From Bacteroidota bacterium (GTDB taxonomy: Bacteria > Bacteroidota > Bacteroidia > Chitinophagales > Chitinophagaceae): a stretch of DNA of 29,342 nucleotides. The position numbers were made by a program, and so were the translations under genes. Positions 1-8,714 of this stretch are shown in pieces. The notes under the pieces are model-generated. The model had not been told where the DNA came from and did no database searches. It saw nothing but the letters and a program-made list of their open reading frames with translations. The first letter of the stretch is position 1. Every line of letters begins with the position of its first letter. Where the stretch lies: assembly GCA_947447835.1 (NCBI GenBank), contig CANFLP010000007.1, positions 1 through 29,342 on the forward strand, written 5' to 3'.

Positions 1-1659
1 TATGGGAATCAATACATTGGGTTTAACTTGGCAAATAACAATGACAAACTCAATTCCTACGTAAATGCACAGTATAGTAATAATAATGGCTACACGGTGA
101 CAACAACAGATAGAACCATCACGCTTGATACATTATTAAAACAAAATGCAAGAACCATTTCTCCAAATACGGCTATTAATATTGGATATGGTTTTGGTAA
201 AAATGTAAATGAAAAATGGGAGTTGAATTATGACGGAAGAATGAGTCAAAATAAATTTGACAATACTACAAGAAATGAATCTTTTGTCAATGTAGTTTCT
301 TTACAACAAAATCTTAGTGATTTACAATCTGTAGTAGCAAATAATGGCAATAATAAATTTATTAACCAATCATTCAGAGCAAAATTAAAACTGGATTCAA
401 CAGGTGGTGAGTGGGTGAATGATTTTGCGTTTAATTATTCAAAAAGCAGCACCAATCAGGATTATTTAAATACTTTGATTACTAATCATACCAATACAAG
501 TGGTAATGGTGATTATGGAACCGAAAGAAAGTATTTTACTTTTCAATCTGATTTTAGAAAAAAATGGTTAGGACTTAGCACTGAAGCGGGCATTAAAACT
601 TCTACATTGAACTTTGAAAATAATTCAATGTATACTAAAACTTATCAATCTGTAACAAGCCCTGATCCCTTTCGTACCAGTGGGTTTCGTTATACCGAAC
701 AAATAAATGCAGGGTATGTGCAAGCTTCAAAAACATGGGGATCTGTTGTATTAAAATTTGGTACAAGGTTTGAACAAACTATTATGCAAGGGCATCAATT
801 AATTCCAAGAGATACCACTTTTTCAGTAAACAGAACGGATGCATTCCCTTATGTATATTTAAGTAGAAAGGTTGCAAAAATTATGGAATACGAAGTAAGA
901 GCATTCTTGGTCTATCGTAAAACTATTAGCAGACCTTCTTATGATTATTTGAATCCATTTGCAAAGTATATAGATCCATTTTTATATGAAGTTGGGAATC
1001 CTAATTTAAAACCTCAGTTTACTAGTAATTATGAGGCTAATATTAGTGTAGATGACAAACCTCTGTTTGCATATGGTATAAATGAGACTAAAGATATATT
1101 TACCAATGTGGTTTATCAGTCTCCAACAAATAAGCAAATTAGTTACCGTACCTATGATAATTTAGGCAAGAGTAGAGAAACCTATTTTAGATTGGTGGGT
1201 GTTATCCCTCCAGGAAAAAAATTCTTTGCTGTTATTGGAACTCAATACAATCGTAATGAATATCTGGGTTACTATGAGGGTAAGCCAATTACTTTTAATA
1301 AAGGAACCTGGACAATATTTACATTTCAATCATTTAAGATAGATGGACTTTCAACTATTACCCTCAATGGATTCTGGAGAATTAGTGGGCAACAACAATT
1401 TTATGAACTATCTGATTTCGGATCATTAAATACTTCACTTAATAGACAATTCTTTAAAAAGAAATTAATTGTCACTGCAAGTTATAATGACTTTTTGTTT
1501 ACTAATAACAATCATTTTGTTTTACGTCAGGGAACACAAAATGCAATAGGGTACAGAGAAAGTGATTCAAGAAGATGGGGACTTTCTTTACGATATAATT
1601 TTGGGTTTAAGCCAAAAGAGAACAAAATGGATATGCTTGAAGGTGGTGAAAATAAATAG
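1..1659 (+). CDS. TonB-dependent outer-membrane beta-barrel protein, 3' part only
   Basis: The reading frame is open from base 1, so the gene begins before the window; about 552 C-terminal residues are visible. The first possible start inside the window, a TTG at 28, is not a real start. There are many alternating aromatic and polar strand-like segments. The stretch around RKTISRPSYDYLNPF and GNPNLKPQ is typical of the C-terminal barrel of Bacteroidota TonB-dependent receptors of the OMP_b-brl_3 type. The last residues after the final strand form a short charged tail (MDMLEGGENK). The plug and any carboxypeptidase-regulatory-like domain would lie to the left. The substrate cannot be read. The gene is convergent with the oxoprolinase operon, with 11 bases between stop codons and no hairpin. 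It uses mostly AAT/TTT/AGA codons, unlike the SusC gene below. Confidence 0.85.
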   Translation, partial: YGNQYIGFNLANNNDKLNSYVNAQYSNNNGYTVTTTDRTITLDTLLKQNARTISPNTAINIGYGFGKNVNEKWELNYDGRMSQNKFDNTTRNESFVNVVSLQQNLSDLQSVVANNGNNKFINQSFRAKLKLDSTGGEWVNDFAFNYSKSSTNQDYLNTLITNHTNTSGNGDYGTERKYFTFQSDFRKKWLGLSTEAGIKTSTLNFENNSMYTKTYQSVTSPDPFRTSGFRYTEQINAGYVQASKTWGSVVLKFGTRFEQTIMQGHQLIPRDTTFSVNRTDAFPYVYLSRKVAKIMEYEVRAFLVYRKTISRPSYDYLNPFAKYIDPFLYEVGNPNLKPQFTSNYEANISVDDKPLFAYGINETKDIFTNVVYQSPTNKQISYRTYDNLGKSRETYFRLVGVIPPGKKFFAVIGTQYNRNEYLGYYEGKPITFNKGTWTIFTFQSFKIDGLSTITLNGFWRISGQQQFYELSDFGSLNTSLNRQFFKKKLIVTASYNDFLFTNNNHFVLRQGTQNAIGYRESDSRRWGLSLRYNFGFKPKENKMDMLEGGENK

Positions 1660-1670
1660 TATGCTAGAGT

Positions 1671-2888
1671 CTATTTGGTAGCTAATTTTTCTATCACTGC
1701 AAATACGCTCATCGAGCCCATTAATACAACTACAGCCCAGCCACTAAGTTCAATCCATAAAGGGTACTTATATTGCTTTAATACAGGTAGTTTACGGCTT
1801 GCTATCAACATAATGGCTAATGCAAATGGAAGTATAAATCCGTTTACCAAACCAGCCATTAATAATAGTTCCTTAGGTTTACCAATTATAATAAATATCG
1901 AAGTTGACATCAGAATAAACGCGGTAATGATAATGCGCTCTTGCTTAATTATTTTAGCTTGTAAATGTTTTATAAAACTATAAGATGTATAAGATGCGCC
2001 AATAACAGAAGATAGGGCTGCACTCCAAAGTACAATACCAAATATAAACAAGCCCCATCTGCCACCTGCTGTTTCAAACACCGTAGCGGCCGGATTGTTT
2101 TGATCTAGATGAATTCCCTTGCTTACTATTCCAACAGCCGCTAAAAAAAGGATAAAGCGCATAAACGAAGAGATGATAATACCAGTGCCAGCACTTTTGG
2201 TTACAAATTTAATTTGATCTGGCCCGGTAATTCCTGCGTCAATTAAACGATGCGCTCCTGAAAAAGTAATATATCCACCAACTGTTCCACCAACAATAGT
2301 TACAATGGCAAGTAATGAAATTTTTTCAGGAATAAAAGTGTGGTGCACGGCTTCTAAAATAGGAGGGTGTGCAGCATATACTATTATTAAAGTCAATCCA
2401 ATTTTTATGATACCTAAATATTTAGTGAGTTGGTCTAACATTTTTCCAATTTCTTGTACCCAAAATATAAGTATTGCAACAAGCCCACTAATGATAGCAC
2501 CTTGTGCAAATGAAATTCCTGTTAATATATTTAAGGCTAAGCCACAACCAGCAATGTTTCCGATATTAAATGCAAAGCCGCCAAGTACCACTAAGGTTGA
2601 AAGTATATGACCAAGTCCTGGTAGTAATGTATTTGCAATTTCTTGAGCACGCATACCACTAAGTGTAATGCATCTCCAGATATTTACTTGAGCGCCAAAA
2701 TCAAGTAGGATGGATAATAAAATAACAAATCCAAAACTGGTTACTAGTTGTTCGGTATAAAAAGATGTTTGTGTTAAAAAACCTGGTCCAATGGAAGAGT
2801 TCGCCATTAAAAATGCAGCGCCTAAGCTAAGGCCAGTCATAGATTTAATAGAGGCGCTTGGTGACGACTTAGTGTTGCTTGATTTCAA
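1671..2888 (-). CDS. NRAMP-fold transporter of the oxoprolinase operon (YcsG-like)
   Basis: A 405-residue membrane protein with about 11 hydrophobic segments and the general NRAMP pattern. It is the last gene of the pxpB-pxpC-pxpA operon and its start overlaps the end of pxpA by 20 bases, suggesting translational coupling. Bacillus subtilis has an NRAMP relative (YcsG) in its matching ycsF/kip cluster. The metal-site residues of true NRAMP manganese/iron transporters are absent. In TM1 the DPGN motif reads G34-P-G-F37, so Asp and Asn are lost. In TM6 the MPH motif reads G204-G-Y206. Import of 5-oxoproline, or of another small acid, is more likely than metal transport, but this is inferred from context and residue loss. 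An internal Met at residue 17 is an alternative start. Confidence 0.8.
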   Translation of the reverse strand: MKSSNTKSSPSASIKSMTGLSLGAAFLMANSSIGPGFLTQTSFYTEQLVTSFGFVILLSILLDFGAQVNIWRCITLSGMRAQEIANTLLPGLGHILSTLVVLGGFAFNIGNIAGCGLALNILTGISFAQGAIISGLVAILIFWVQEIGKMLDQLTKYLGIIKIGLTLIIVYAAHPPILEAVHHTFIPEKISLLAIVTIVGGTVGGYITFSGAHRLIDAGITGPDQIKFVTKSAGTGIIISSFMRFILFLAAVGIVSKGIHLDQNNPAATVFETAGGRWGLFIFGIVLWSAALSSVIGASYTSYSFIKHLQAKIIKQERIIITAFILMSTSIFIIIGKPKELLLMAGLVNGFILPFALAIMLIASRKLPVLKQYKYPLWIELSGWAVVVLMGSMSVFAVIEKLATK

Positions 2889-3615
2889 TATGAATTTCTT
2901 TTAAAGCTTTATTTATACCTTCTGCAAATTCAACTGCATGGTCGCCATCTCCATGAATACAAATAGTATCCACTTTTATATCAATGATATCGCCTTGAAG
3001 GCTTACAACTTTATGCTCTTGAATCATTTTAAGTACTTGATCTTTTACATTTTGTACATCAACTAGCATGGCATGGTCAAGATGTCTTGGTGTAAGCTGA
3101 CCATTATTTTGATAAGTTCTATCTGCAAAAGCTTCTCTTGCAAAAGGGTGCCCTAACATGATTGCCTCTTGTATAGTATGACTTCCACTTAAACCATAGA
3201 TACATAGGGTAGGATCAATAGCATGTATAGTTTGAATAAAAGTTTTGCTTAGTAAAGGATCTTTTGCACAGTCATTATACAATGCGCCATGCAATTTTAT
3301 ATGATGAATTGGTGCGCCCATGTTTATGGCAATTTTTTCAAATTCATAATACTGCTCAGCAATCAGTTCGGCCAGTTCAAGTACTGAAATGTATTGAGAT
3401 GTCCTTCCAAAATTTTCCCGATCATTATAACTCGGGTGTGCACCTATTGCAACATTATTTAATTGAGCTAATTCAATAGTTTGTTTTATGGTTTCTGCAT
3501 TACCAGCATGATAACCACAGGCAATATTTGCGCTACTTATATAAGGCATTAAATAGGCGTCATTGCCAATACCTTCTCCCATGTCGCAGTTAATATCAAT
3601 GCTTAAATTGCTCAT
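2869..3615 (-). CDS. pxpA: 5-oxoprolinase subunit A (LamB/YcsF family)
   Basis: 248 residues, the normal length of the LamB/YcsF family. Recognisable motifs in order are DINCDMGE near residue 7, SANIACGYHAG near 28, GAHPSYNDRENFGR near 58, HHIKLHGALYN near 103, EAFADR near 160 and ICIHGD near 219. PxpA acts with PxpB and PxpC in the cytoplasm to open 5-oxo-L-proline to glutamate using ATP, clearing a damage product of glutamine and glutathione metabolism or allowing its use as a nutrient. Its start overlaps the 3' end of pxpC by 20 bases and its 3' end overlaps the transporter gene by 20 bases, so the operon is tightly coupled. Confidence 0.95.
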   Translation of the reverse strand: MSNLSIDINCDMGEGIGNDAYLMPYISSANIACGYHAGNAETIKQTIELAQLNNVAIGAHPSYNDRENFGRTSQYISVLELAELIAEQYYEFEKIAINMGAPIHHIKLHGALYNDCAKDPLLSKTFIQTIHAIDPTLCIYGLSGSHTIQEAIMLGHPFAREAFADRTYQNNGQLTPRHLDHAMLVDVQNVKDQVLKMIQEHKVVSLQGDIIDIKVDTICIHGDGDHAVEFAEGINKALKEIHIEIKQH

Positions 3616-4507
3616 GTATTTCCCTGTATAATTGATTTGCGTAATCTAAATTAGTTAAGGCAAAATGAAACGGCATATTAGTTTTCATTTGTGCAAACCT
3701 TGGTAAATCTACCAAAATTATTTGACCCAAATTAGCATAACCACCAATGGTTTGGTGATCGGCCATCAATACAATAATTTCTCCATTAGGCAAAAGCTGC
3801 ATAGTGCCTCTTGTTACAGCACTGGATAAAAAATGGTTTGGTACATTTAAATTGAGTGTTGGTCCTGAAAGGGTAAAACCCATTCTATTGGCTTGGGACG
3901 AGATGTAAAATGGCGTTTTTATTAAATGAGTAATGGATTCTTGATTCAATTCATTCCAAGCTGGTCCAGGTATAAAACGAATATGGGATTTGTGGTCGAA
4001 AACCTGTTTTTGAATACTTTCAATAACCTCGTTTGAGATTGGATTTGGTAATTCATTAAAGGTATTGTTTGATGTAAAATGTATTTGATCCTCTTTCTCC
4101 AATCTTACACCCGAATAAGCATGACTTCCTAACCATGGTTCTTCTTGAATAAATCCCTTAATTGCTAAGTAAGCGGTTTTGCCTTCGATAGGTTGCAACA
4201 TACTAAGCACATCATTTTTTGATACACTTATTGCGCAATTCATTGCGATGCTTTTTTCATTTATAACAGGAACAAAATTAGCACCACTAATACAAATTGT
4301 ATAATCGTCTTCAAATTTAAGATGACTAGTTGGAAAGTGTAATTCAAAAACAGGTTGGTCTATTTCATTTTGTAAAATAGAATTTGCCAACCAAGCAGAC
4401 ATAAAATCCATGCATCCATTAGGTTGAATACCTAAATGTTGATAGCCATATCTTCCTTTATCTTGTAAAGAATCTGCTAAACCTTTTTTTATAATTTTAA
4501 TTGACAT
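3596..4507 (-). CDS. pxpC: 5-oxoprolinase subunit C (biotin-dependent carboxyltransferase-like)
   Basis: 303 residues with the family signature near the N-terminus: GLADSLQDKGRYGYQHLGI, then NGCMDFMSAWLANSILQN, which matches the usual QD.GR...lGi..GamD...AN pattern. GPAWNELN and a TMQLLPNGEIIVLMADHQT segment follow in the expected order. This is the KipA/YbgK family, homologous to half of allophanate hydrolase and urea-carboxylase-type domains, now assigned as PxpC of ATP-dependent 5-oxoprolinase. It starts 5 bases after the pxpB stop codon and overlaps pxpA at its 3' end. No damage is visible in the sequence. Confidence 0.93.
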   Translation of the reverse strand: MSIKIIKKGLADSLQDKGRYGYQHLGIQPNGCMDFMSAWLANSILQNEIDQPVFELHFPTSHLKFEDDYTICISGANFVPVINEKSIAMNCAISVSKNDVLSMLQPIEGKTAYLAIKGFIQEEPWLGSHAYSGVRLEKEDQIHFTSNNTFNELPNPISNEVIESIQKQVFDHKSHIRFIPGPAWNELNQESITHLIKTPFYISSQANRMGFTLSGPTLNLNVPNHFLSSAVTRGTMQLLPNGEIIVLMADHQTIGGYANLGQIILVDLPRFAQMKTNMPFHFALTNLDYANQLYREIHEQFKH

Positions 4508-4512
4508 GATAT

Positions 4513-5241
4513 TTAATTATTTTCATTCATTTTATCAAAATCAATTTTACTAATTGGATAAAATTGTATGCGATCACCTACTTTAAATTTTGCAAGTTTA
4601 TTTGGGTTAGGGTCAAATACTTTCCATGGCGTTCGACCAATAATTTGCCATCCTCCCGGACTATTAGTTGGATATATGCCCGTCTGTAATCCAGCAATAC
4701 CAACACTTCCAGCAGTAACATGCATTCTTGGTTTTTCATGTCTTGGTATTTGAATACTTTCGTGTACAATTCCCATGTAGGTAAACCCTGGTAAAAAACC
4801 AATACTATACACTTCATAAATATCAGCAGTATGAATATTAATTATTTCTTGCACAGAAATATTTTTTTGCTCACTAATTTTTTCTATATCTAATGCGAAT
4901 GCAGAATCATAACAAACTGGTACGTTAATAATATTAGTTTCGTTTTGTAATAGTTGAGTGGGTTGTTCATCAAATGCACTAATTACATTTGTACAAAATG
5001 AAATTAACTGCGTAGAAAAATTTGAAATAGGGAATAAGAATTTATTAGGGTCATATATGAGTGTTAATGTATGATAGGAAGGGATAGTGTCTACAATACC
5101 AACAATATTTTTTGATTTAATAAATTGATTCAGTTGTGAAATAGCGTTAACAGTTGTTGTATCTACGCTTGGCGCAAGTGCAAAGACTATTGCATGATCA
5201 CCTAATGCATACACACTCCATTTGTTAATTGTACATTTCAT
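4513..5241 (-). CDS. pxpB: 5-oxoprolinase subunit B (KipI family)
   Basis: 242 residues and the first gene of the operon. The C-terminal half carries the strongly conserved block GFLPGFTYMG, then PRHEKPRMHVTAGSVGIAG, GIYPTNSPGGWQIIGRTP, and FKVGDRIQFYPI at the end, which is diagnostic of KipI/PxpB (AHS1 domain). The N-terminus (WSVYALGDHAIVFAL) fits the family. The start is at 5241, giving a normal length. The upstream region is shared with the divergent susC-like gene, and the paired GTGTA-N5-TACRC sites there could control either gene. A weak -7-like TATCTTTT lies upstream on the - strand, without a good -33 partner. Confidence 0.93.
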   Translation of the reverse strand: MKCTINKWSVYALGDHAIVFALAPSVDTTTVNAISQLNQFIKSKNIVGIVDTIPSYHTLTLIYDPNKFLFPISNFSTQLISFCTNVISAFDEQPTQLLQNETNIINVPVCYDSAFALDIEKISEQKNISVQEIINIHTADIYEVYSIGFLPGFTYMGIVHESIQIPRHEKPRMHVTAGSVGIAGLQTGIYPTNSPGGWQIIGRTPWKVFDPNPNKLAKFKVGDRIQFYPISKIDFDKMNENN

Positions 5242-5332
5242 AATGATATCGCCATTTTCAAGTCACTTTATAAAAGATAGTAAAGTTTTTGGCTTTAATG
5301 TGCAGATAATGAACAAAATAGCTAAATATAAT

Positions 5333-5380
5333 GTGTAAAACGTACACAACTACTAATGGCTGTTTGCGTACAAATTACAC
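5333..5380. promoter_or_regulatory. Paired palindromic operator-like sites between pxpB and susC-like gene
   Basis: Two 15-bp near-palindromes lie 33 bp apart. GTGTAAAACGTACAC is at 5333-5347 and GCGTACAAATTACAC at 5366-5380, so the shared form is GTGTA/GCGTA-N5-TACAC. Read together they also form a larger inverted repeat: 5329-5345 against 5368-5384 matches 14 of 17. The spacing is about three helical turns, which fits two dimers on the same face. The regulator is unknown; the symmetric GT...AC form would suit a GntR-type protein, but that is only a resemblance. Confidence 0.5.
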
Positions 5381-5410
5381 ATTAGTAAAAAAAATTATAA
5401 AAAATATTCT

Positions 5411-5448
5411 CAAACGTTTGCGTTTGTTAAAAAACTGTTATATAATTG
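5411..5448 (+). promoter_or_regulatory. Promoter of the susC-like gene with a palindrome over the -33 element
   Basis: TTTG at 5417-5420, 20 bases, then TATAATTG at 5441-5448 resembles the Bacteroidota housekeeping promoter (TTTG, about 20 bases, TAnnTTTG; one mismatch in the -7). The -33 TTTG is the right end of a perfect 10-bp palindrome, CAAACGTTTG at 5411-5420, so a bound regulator would contact RNA polymerase. The predicted leader to the ATG at 5491 is about 35-40 bases. Confidence 0.5.
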
Positions 5449-5490
5449 ATGCACGATTGTATTAATATTTTAAAATCAAACCCGAACACT

Positions 5491-8400
5491 ATGCGAAAAT
5501 TCCTACGTTTAATTACGGTTCCTTTGTTGTTATTGGGCCTTGTTGCGAATGCGCAATCAAGAACCATCAAAGGACAAGTAGTTTCAGCGACAGACGGTAA
5601 AGCCGTTGCTGGTGCTACTATCACAGTTAATGGATCTAAGGTCGCCGCTATTACTAGCGAAGACGGTTCATTTGCTGTAAATGCTACAGGAGCTGTTTCT
5701 TTATCTGCGAAATCAGTTGGTTTCTCAAGTAAATCTGTACAAGTTCCAGGCACACAAAACACAGTAAGAATTGCTCTTACTGAAGAGTCATCACAATTGA
5801 ATGAAATTGTGGTTACTGGTTACACTGCACAAAAGAAGAAAGAAATCACAGGTGCGGTTTCTGTTGTTAGTGTAAAAGACATGAAGTCAGTTCCTACAGG
5901 TACTGCGGAACAAATGTTACAAGGTCAAGCATCTGGTGTATCTATCATCGGATCTGGTAGCCCAGGTGAAGGAAGTAACGTATTCGTACGTGGTATTACT
6001 TCTTTCGGTAACTCAACTCCTTTAGTAATCATTGATGGAGTACAATCTGCTCCTGGTGATTTAGGAATGTTACGTGACTTATCTGCAAGTGACATCGAAT
6101 CAGTACAAGTATTAAAAGATGGTCAAGCGGCTATCTATGGTGCTCGTGGATCTGCTGGTGTTATCATTGTAACTACTAAAAAAGGTAGAGGTAAGGCTAG
6201 TATTACTTACGAATCTTTCTACGGTATTCAAACTGTTAAACAAGGTAACGTTTGGAATAAATTAGATCCTCAAGGAATGGCAGACTTATATTTCTTAGCT
6301 GCTAAGAATTCAGGTCAAGTTGATGGCAACGGTAACGTTGTATCTGGTCAATATGGTACTGGTAAATCTCCAGTATTACCTAACTACATCAAATACGGTA
6401 CTAAGTCTGGTTATAACGGAAGTGTTGATCAATCTCTTTACAATAATGATTATTCTAAAGGTGGTATCTTCTTAATCGTTCCTGCTAACAAGCAAGGTAC
6501 TGACTGGTTCCATGAATTATTCAAACCAGCTCCAATTACAAGTCATACTGTGACTGCAACTGGTGGTTCTGATAAATCTTCATACTTATTCTCTTTAAAC
6601 TACTTTGATCAAGAAGGTACTTTATTGAATACTTATTTAAAGCGTTATACTGCTCGTGTAAACACTACATTTAACGTTAAGAATAACATTCGTTTTGGTG
6701 AAAACTTATCATTCTTCTTTAAAGACAACCCAAGAATTGGTAACAACCAAGAAGGTAATGCGGTAAACAACACTGCATGGGAACAACCAATCATTCCTGT
6801 ACATGATGCAGGTGGTGGATATGGTGGTACTGCTGGTTCTGAGTTAGGTAACTCATCTAACCCTTACGCTAACCAAATGCGCTCTAAGGACAACAAAAAT
6901 AATGACTGGCAAATGCAAGGTAATATTTTTGCAGAAGTTGATTTTGCAAAACACTTTACTGCTAAATCTACTTTTGGTGGTCGTATAGATAACTATTATG
7001 GTTTCTATCATAACTATCGTTCTTATGAGAATGCAGAGAATGGTGCATCAAATGGATATGGTGAATATAGTGGTTACAATCAAAACTATAACTTCACAAA
7101 TACTTTGAGCTATGCTAATACTTTCAAAGAAAATCATTCATTAAAATTAATGGCTGGTTATGAAGTATTAAAAGTAAATGGTCGTCAAGTAGGTGGTTCA
7201 AGAGTTAACTATTTCTCTGACAATCCTAACTACTTAAGTTTGAATACAGGTTCTCCAATTGGTCAATCTAACTATTCTAACTACTACTTACAAACTGGTA
7301 ATTCTATCTTAACTAAAGTTGACTATGCTTACAAAGACAAATACTTAATTGGCTTGAACGGTCGTCGTGATGGTAGTTCTGTATTTGGTCCAGATAATCG
7401 TTATGGTAACTTCTGGTCAGCTTCAGCTGGTTGGGTAGTTTCTCAAGAAGAATTCTTTAAGAATGTTAAGTTCATTAACTCATTAAAAGTTCGTGGTAGC
7501 TATGGTATCTTAGGTTCTATCTCTAACGTAAGTGCATTAAACCAATATACTTTATATGGTGGTAGTGGTGGATCTTCTTACTATGACTTAAACGGTACAA
7601 GTTCATCTACAGTTATGGGCTTTTATGCAACTAACTTAGGTAACACTAAAACTGGTTGGGAGAAAGATAAAATCTTAGACTTAGGTGTTGACATGTCTTT
7701 GTTAAACAATAAGTTAGATGTTACTTTTGACTGGTATAAGAAAAGTATCCAAGGTTTGTTATTCCAAGACCAAGCGCCTGCTGTTGTGGGTGTAGGTTCT
7801 CAATTACCTCAGGTTAATATTGGTGACTTACAAAATACAGGTATTGACTTAGGTATTACTTACCGTGGTAAAATCAACAACGATTTAAGCTATACAGTAG
7901 GTGCTAACATTGGTGCTTACAAAAGCTTAGTAGTTAATATCCCAGGTGCTGCAGGATTCTTCGAAGCTGCTGGTACACACAATACAGGTAATCAAGTAAG
8001 AGACGCTGTTGGTCATCCAGTAGGTGCTTTCTTCGGTTACAAAATTGCTGGTATTTATCAATCTGCTGCTGATGTTGCTGCATGGGCTAAAGAAACTGAC
8101 GCTGCTCCAGGTCGTTTCAAATACGTAGATGTTAATAAAGACGGAAAAATTGACGATGCTGATAGAACTTTCTTTGGAGATCCAAACCCTGCATTTACTG
8201 CTGGTATCAACGTAGGTGTTACTTACAAACAATTTGATATCTCTACAGTACTTTATGGTTCTTTTGGAAACAATGTATTGAACTATACACGTTATTTCCA
8301 AGATTTCTATCCTCAGTTCCAAAATGCTAAGAGTATTCCATTGTTAACTCAATCATGGTTACCTACAAGAACAAATACAAAGTATCCAATTGTTGAGAAT

Positions 8401-8688
8401 GGATCTTACTTCAGCACAAATGGCGTAATTAATGACTTTTACAATGAAGATGGTTCTTACGTGAGAGTTAAGCAATTAAGTGTAGGTTATACAATTAGTC
8501 CTGCAACATTAAAAAGATATGGTATTGAGAAAGCACGTGTTTATTTACAAGGTGCTAACTTATTTACATTTACTAACTACTCTGGTTTAGATCCAGAAGT
8601 TGCTGGTAGCTCTGTATCTTTTGGTGTTGATTATGGTAACTATCCTCCTTCTAAGACTTTCAACGTTGGAGTTAGCCTTACTTTTTAA
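5491..8688 (+). CDS. SusC-family TonB-dependent outer-membrane transporter
   Basis: 1065 residues from the ATG at 5491, chosen over the TTG at 5446 because it gives a clean signal peptide (MRKFLRLITVPLLLLGLVANA, cut before Gln22). Then come a carboxypeptidase-regulatory-like domain (about residues 25-105), a TonB-box-like LNEIVVTGY, a plug domain with VRGITSFGNSTPLVIIDGV and SVQVLKDGQAAIYGARGSAGVIIVTT, and a long beta-barrel ending in the usual terminal aromatic (LTF). A Ca-binding-like DVNKDGKIDDAD sits late in the barrel, common in SusC proteins. It forms the channel of a SusCD nutrient importer with the next gene, 26 bases downstream. Codons are strongly biased to AAC/TTC/TAC/CGT/GGT, suggesting very high expression. 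The substrate is inferred from the downstream hydrolases to be a beta-glucan or beta-glucoside. Confidence 0.95.
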   Translation: MRKFLRLITVPLLLLGLVANAQSRTIKGQVVSATDGKAVAGATITVNGSKVAAITSEDGSFAVNATGAVSLSAKSVGFSSKSVQVPGTQNTVRIALTEESSQLNEIVVTGYTAQKKKEITGAVSVVSVKDMKSVPTGTAEQMLQGQASGVSIIGSGSPGEGSNVFVRGITSFGNSTPLVIIDGVQSAPGDLGMLRDLSASDIESVQVLKDGQAAIYGARGSAGVIIVTTKKGRGKASITYESFYGIQTVKQGNVWNKLDPQGMADLYFLAAKNSGQVDGNGNVVSGQYGTGKSPVLPNYIKYGTKSGYNGSVDQSLYNNDYSKGGIFLIVPANKQGTDWFHELFKPAPITSHTVTATGGSDKSSYLFSLNYFDQEGTLLNTYLKRYTARVNTTFNVKNNIRFGENLSFFFKDNPRIGNNQEGNAVNNTAWEQPIIPVHDAGGGYGGTAGSELGNSSNPYANQMRSKDNKNNDWQMQGNIFAEVDFAKHFTAKSTFGGRIDNYYGFYHNYRSYENAENGASNGYGEYSGYNQNYNFTNTLSYANTFKENHSLKLMAGYEVLKVNGRQVGGSRVNYFSDNPNYLSLNTGSPIGQSNYSNYYLQTGNSILTKVDYAYKDKYLIGLNGRRDGSSVFGPDNRYGNFWSASAGWVVSQEEFFKNVKFINSLKVRGSYGILGSISNVSALNQYTLYGGSGGSSYYDLNGTSSSTVMGFYATNLGNTKTGWEKDKILDLGVDMSLLNNKLDVTFDWYKKSIQGLLFQDQAPAVVGVGSQLPQVNIGDLQNTGIDLGITYRGKINNDLSYTVGANIGAYKSLVVNIPGAAGFFEAAGTHNTGNQVRDAVGHPVGAFFGYKIAGIYQSAADVAAWAKETDAAPGRFKYVDVNKDGKIDDADRTFFGDPNPAFTAGINVGVTYKQFDISTVLYGSFGNNVLNYTRYFQDFYPQFQNAKSIPLLTQSWLPTRTNTKYPIVENGSYFSTNGVINDFYNEDGSYVRVKQLSVGYTISPATLKRYGIEKARVYLQGANLFTFTNYSGLDPEVAGSSVSFGVDYGNYPPSKTFNVGVSLTF

Positions 8689-8714
8689 TTAAATAAACGA
8701 AAATTAATTACATT

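Noticed and set aside
5446..5490. Upstream TTG start for the SusC-like protein
   Set aside because: It would put 15 polar residues before a perfect signal peptide and overlaps the predicted -7 element.
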